Shown here: positions 62,783 through 64,000 of the stretch, piece by piece
Layout: every line of letters starts with the position of its first letter
Numbering within the stretch: the stretch's first letter is position 1
Assembly (NCBI GenBank): GCA_039177555.1
Contig: JBCDFV010000005.1
Span: forward strand, 83,784-147,783
Length of the DNA: 64,000 bases
Direction of reading: 5' to 3'
Source of the DNA: JANQGH01 sp039177555
GTDB lineage: Bacteria; Pseudomonadota; Alphaproteobacteria; DSM-16000; Inquilinaceae
The notes under the pieces: model-generated
Seen by the model: only the letters and a program-made list of their open reading frames with translations
Told to the model about the DNA's origin: nothing
Database searches by the model: none
Translations under genes and position numbers: made by a program

Positions 62783-63850
62783 ATGAAATTCCTGTTCCAG
62801 ATCATGCCGGCGCGCGCCGTCTTCGGCGTCGGCGAGATTGACCGTCTTGGCGACGAGATCGACCGTTTGGGGGCTGGTCGCGTTATGATCGCCTGCACGA
62901 AGGGCGCGACCGGTCGGCTGGGGCCACTGCGGCAGGCGCTTGGTGAGCGGCTGGTCGGCGTGTTCGACGGGGCCGAGCCGCATTGCCCGCAGCCGGTCGC
63001 CGAGGCCGCCTTGGAACGCTTCTCTGCCCTGGGCGCCGATGCCGTCGTGCCCTTCGGCGGCGGTTCGACGCTGGGGCTTGGCAAGGTGATCACCGTGCGC
63101 ACAGGTCGGCCCATGGTGGCCGTCCCGACGACCTATTCAGGGTCCGAGATGACGCCGATTTACGGCATGAAGATTGCTCAGGAAAAACGCACCTGGCGCG
63201 ACGCTGCGGCCCTGCCGAAGACGGTGATCTATGATCCCGCACTTACGGTTGATCTACCAGCGGGCCTGACCGCGACCACGGGCATGAACTGCCTCGCCCA
63301 CGCGGTCGAGGCGCTTTATCCCCAGGAGCCCAATCCAATCGCTGCCGACTTGGCGGAACGCTGCATCGCGGCCCTGTCAATTGGGCTGCCTGGCAGTGTC
63401 GGGCGGCCGGATGACCTCCAGGCGCGCGAACAGGCGCTTTATGGCGGCTTTCTTGGCGGCCTGCTGGTCACCATGGTCGGCATCGCGCTGCACCACCGCA
63501 TCTGTCACGTGCTGGGCGGCCATTTCGGCGTGCCCCATGGCGCATCGAACAGTGTGATCCTGCCGAACGTCGTGGCCTACAATGCCCCTGCGGCGCCGAA
63601 GGCGATGGATGCCATCAAACGCGCGCTCGGCGTCGAGGATGCCGCCGCCGGTATCTTCGACTTGGCCGGCCGTATTGGCGCGCCACGAAGCTTGCGGGAA
63701 TTGAGAATGCCTGCCGACGGCCTTGTGCATGCGGCGGAAGAGACGGTTGCGACCCTCGCCTACAACCCGCGAACGGTCTCTGTGCCGGAGATAGCTGAAT
63801 TGCTGCAGGCGGCCCATGAGGGCCGCCCGCCGTCGGAGGGGATGATCTAG
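62783..63850 (+). CDS. Maleylacetate reductase-like iron-containing alcohol dehydrogenase
   Basis: A 355-residue member of the Fe-ADH superfamily. The N-terminus FLFQIMPARAVFGVGEIDRL, PFGGGSTLGLGKVI (nucleotide binding) and VPTTYSGSEMTPIYGM match maleylacetate reductases. The metal-site region is GMNCLAHAVEALYPQEPNP and HHRICHVLGGHFGVPHGASN. These enzymes reduce maleylacetate to 3-oxoadipate in aromatic ring degradation. No ring-cleavage genes are nearby in the window, so its pathway is uncertain. An IS630-type element begins 10 bases after its stop. Confidence 0.88.
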   Translation: MKFLFQIMPARAVFGVGEIDRLGDEIDRLGAGRVMIACTKGATGRLGPLRQALGERLVGVFDGAEPHCPQPVAEAALERFSALGADAVVPFGGGSTLGLGKVITVRTGRPMVAVPTTYSGSEMTPIYGMKIAQEKRTWRDAAALPKTVIYDPALTVDLPAGLTATTGMNCLAHAVEALYPQEPNPIAADLAERCIAALSIGLPGSVGRPDDLQAREQALYGGFLGGLLVTMVGIALHHRICHVLGGHFGVPHGASNSVILPNVVAYNAPAAPKAMDAIKRALGVEDAAAGIFDLAGRIGAPRSLRELRMPADGLVHAAEETVATLAYNPRTVSVPEIAELLQAAHEGRPPSEGMI

Positions 63851-63860
63851 GTCGGTCGCC

Positions 63861-64000
63861 TAGAGCGTTTCCGTCCTGATTAGAATCGAAAGGGGATTCA
63901 CAGGTCGTTGGATTTGTGATTCATGGTGTCTGCTGGAGAAGGAGGCCAGCAGAGATGCCTCGAGCGTATTCCCTTGATCTTCGCGAGCGTGTGGTTTCGG
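63861..64000 (+). mobile_element. IS630-type insertion sequence, left end (continues past the window)
   Basis: The region begins with TAGAGCGTTTCCGTC, which fits a TA target followed by an IS630-like terminal repeat, ten bases after the preceding stop codon. The transposase start lies about 90 bases further on. The right end, the second inverted repeat and the duplicated TA are outside the window, so the boundary is approximate. Confidence 0.7.
63955..64000 (+). CDS. IS630 family transposase, N-terminal fragment cut by the window edge
   Basis: Only about 15 codons are present: the ATG at 63955 and MPRAYSLDLRERVVS. This is the very characteristic start of IS630-type transposases, where PRAYSLDLRERVV begins the helix-turn-helix DNA-binding domain. 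A GGAGAAGGAGG site precedes it. The catalytic DDE part is not in the window. Confidence 0.85.
   Translation, partial: MPRAYSLDLRERVVS

Overview
The window is about 64 kb of GC-rich (roughly 64 %), gene-dense bacterial chromosome. An alphaproteobacterial host is strongly suggested by the ATP synthase inhibitor zeta subunit (DUF1476), the purC-purS-purQ-purL-bolA-grxD order, tricarboxylate (TctCBA) transporter cassettes and a bufferin operon. A Rhodospirillales-like lineage is plausible but cannot be fixed from the sequence alone. Most of the window is housekeeping or metabolic chromosome. No phage, CRISPR array or rRNA operon was seen. The only mobile element is an IS630-type insertion sequence entering at the right edge.

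Layout, left to right. 1-4418: 3' part of glmS, then gabD and gor. 4479-7012 (minus): a bufferin (copper-binding RiPP) operon, bufA-bufB-bufC-doxX. 7282-16767: class II DAHP synthase, NAD salvage/synthesis (nicotinate phosphoribosyltransferase, nadE), gltX, cysS, cimA, trmJ, closely packed on the plus strand. 16807-18794: a divergent pair, a membrane LytTR regulator and an exported Ntn amidohydrolase. 18888-23853 (minus): an NCS1 permease, a RidA protein, a 770-residue fusion of an SLC1-type symporter with a periplasmic binding protein, and a methyltransferase. 24232-24846: rpsD with its terminator. 24936-31742 (minus): an acetyltransferase and rarD, then the purine operon purC-purS-alkA-purQ-purL-bolA-grxD, in which a DNA glycosylase gene separates purS from purQ. 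31996-37549: zeta subunit, purB, radC-map-sfsA, a cinA-like gene and marC. A tRNA-Leu(UAA) gene lies at 37620-37704.

37721-45757 is more accessory: a small exported protein, two short-chain dehydrogenases, an acetyltransferase, an AbrB-type membrane protein, a lysophospholipase-like hydrolase and two tandem, about 84 % identical MFS transporters. 45877-53402 joins a dimethylglycine/sarcosine-dehydrogenase-like flavoprotein, a betaine-homocysteine methyltransferase-like protein, a first TctCBA transporter and a TetR regulator, suggesting uptake and demethylation of a methylated amine or a related carboxylate. 53409-55673 holds ygfZ and a class III nucleotide cyclase. 55815-60498 is a second TctCBA cassette with a GntR regulator and a 2-hydroxyacid dehydrogenase. 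60610-62712 is a signalling module: an exported four-EF-hand protein, an ECF sigma factor, a probable anti-sigma factor and a Spy/CnrX-like periplasmic sensor. A maleylacetate-reductase-type dehydrogenase follows, and then the IS630 end.

The points most worth following up are the symporter/binding-protein fusion and its NCS1-RidA neighbours, the bufferin operon, the EF-hand/ECF module, and the transporter cassettes that each carry their own regulator and a candidate operator.
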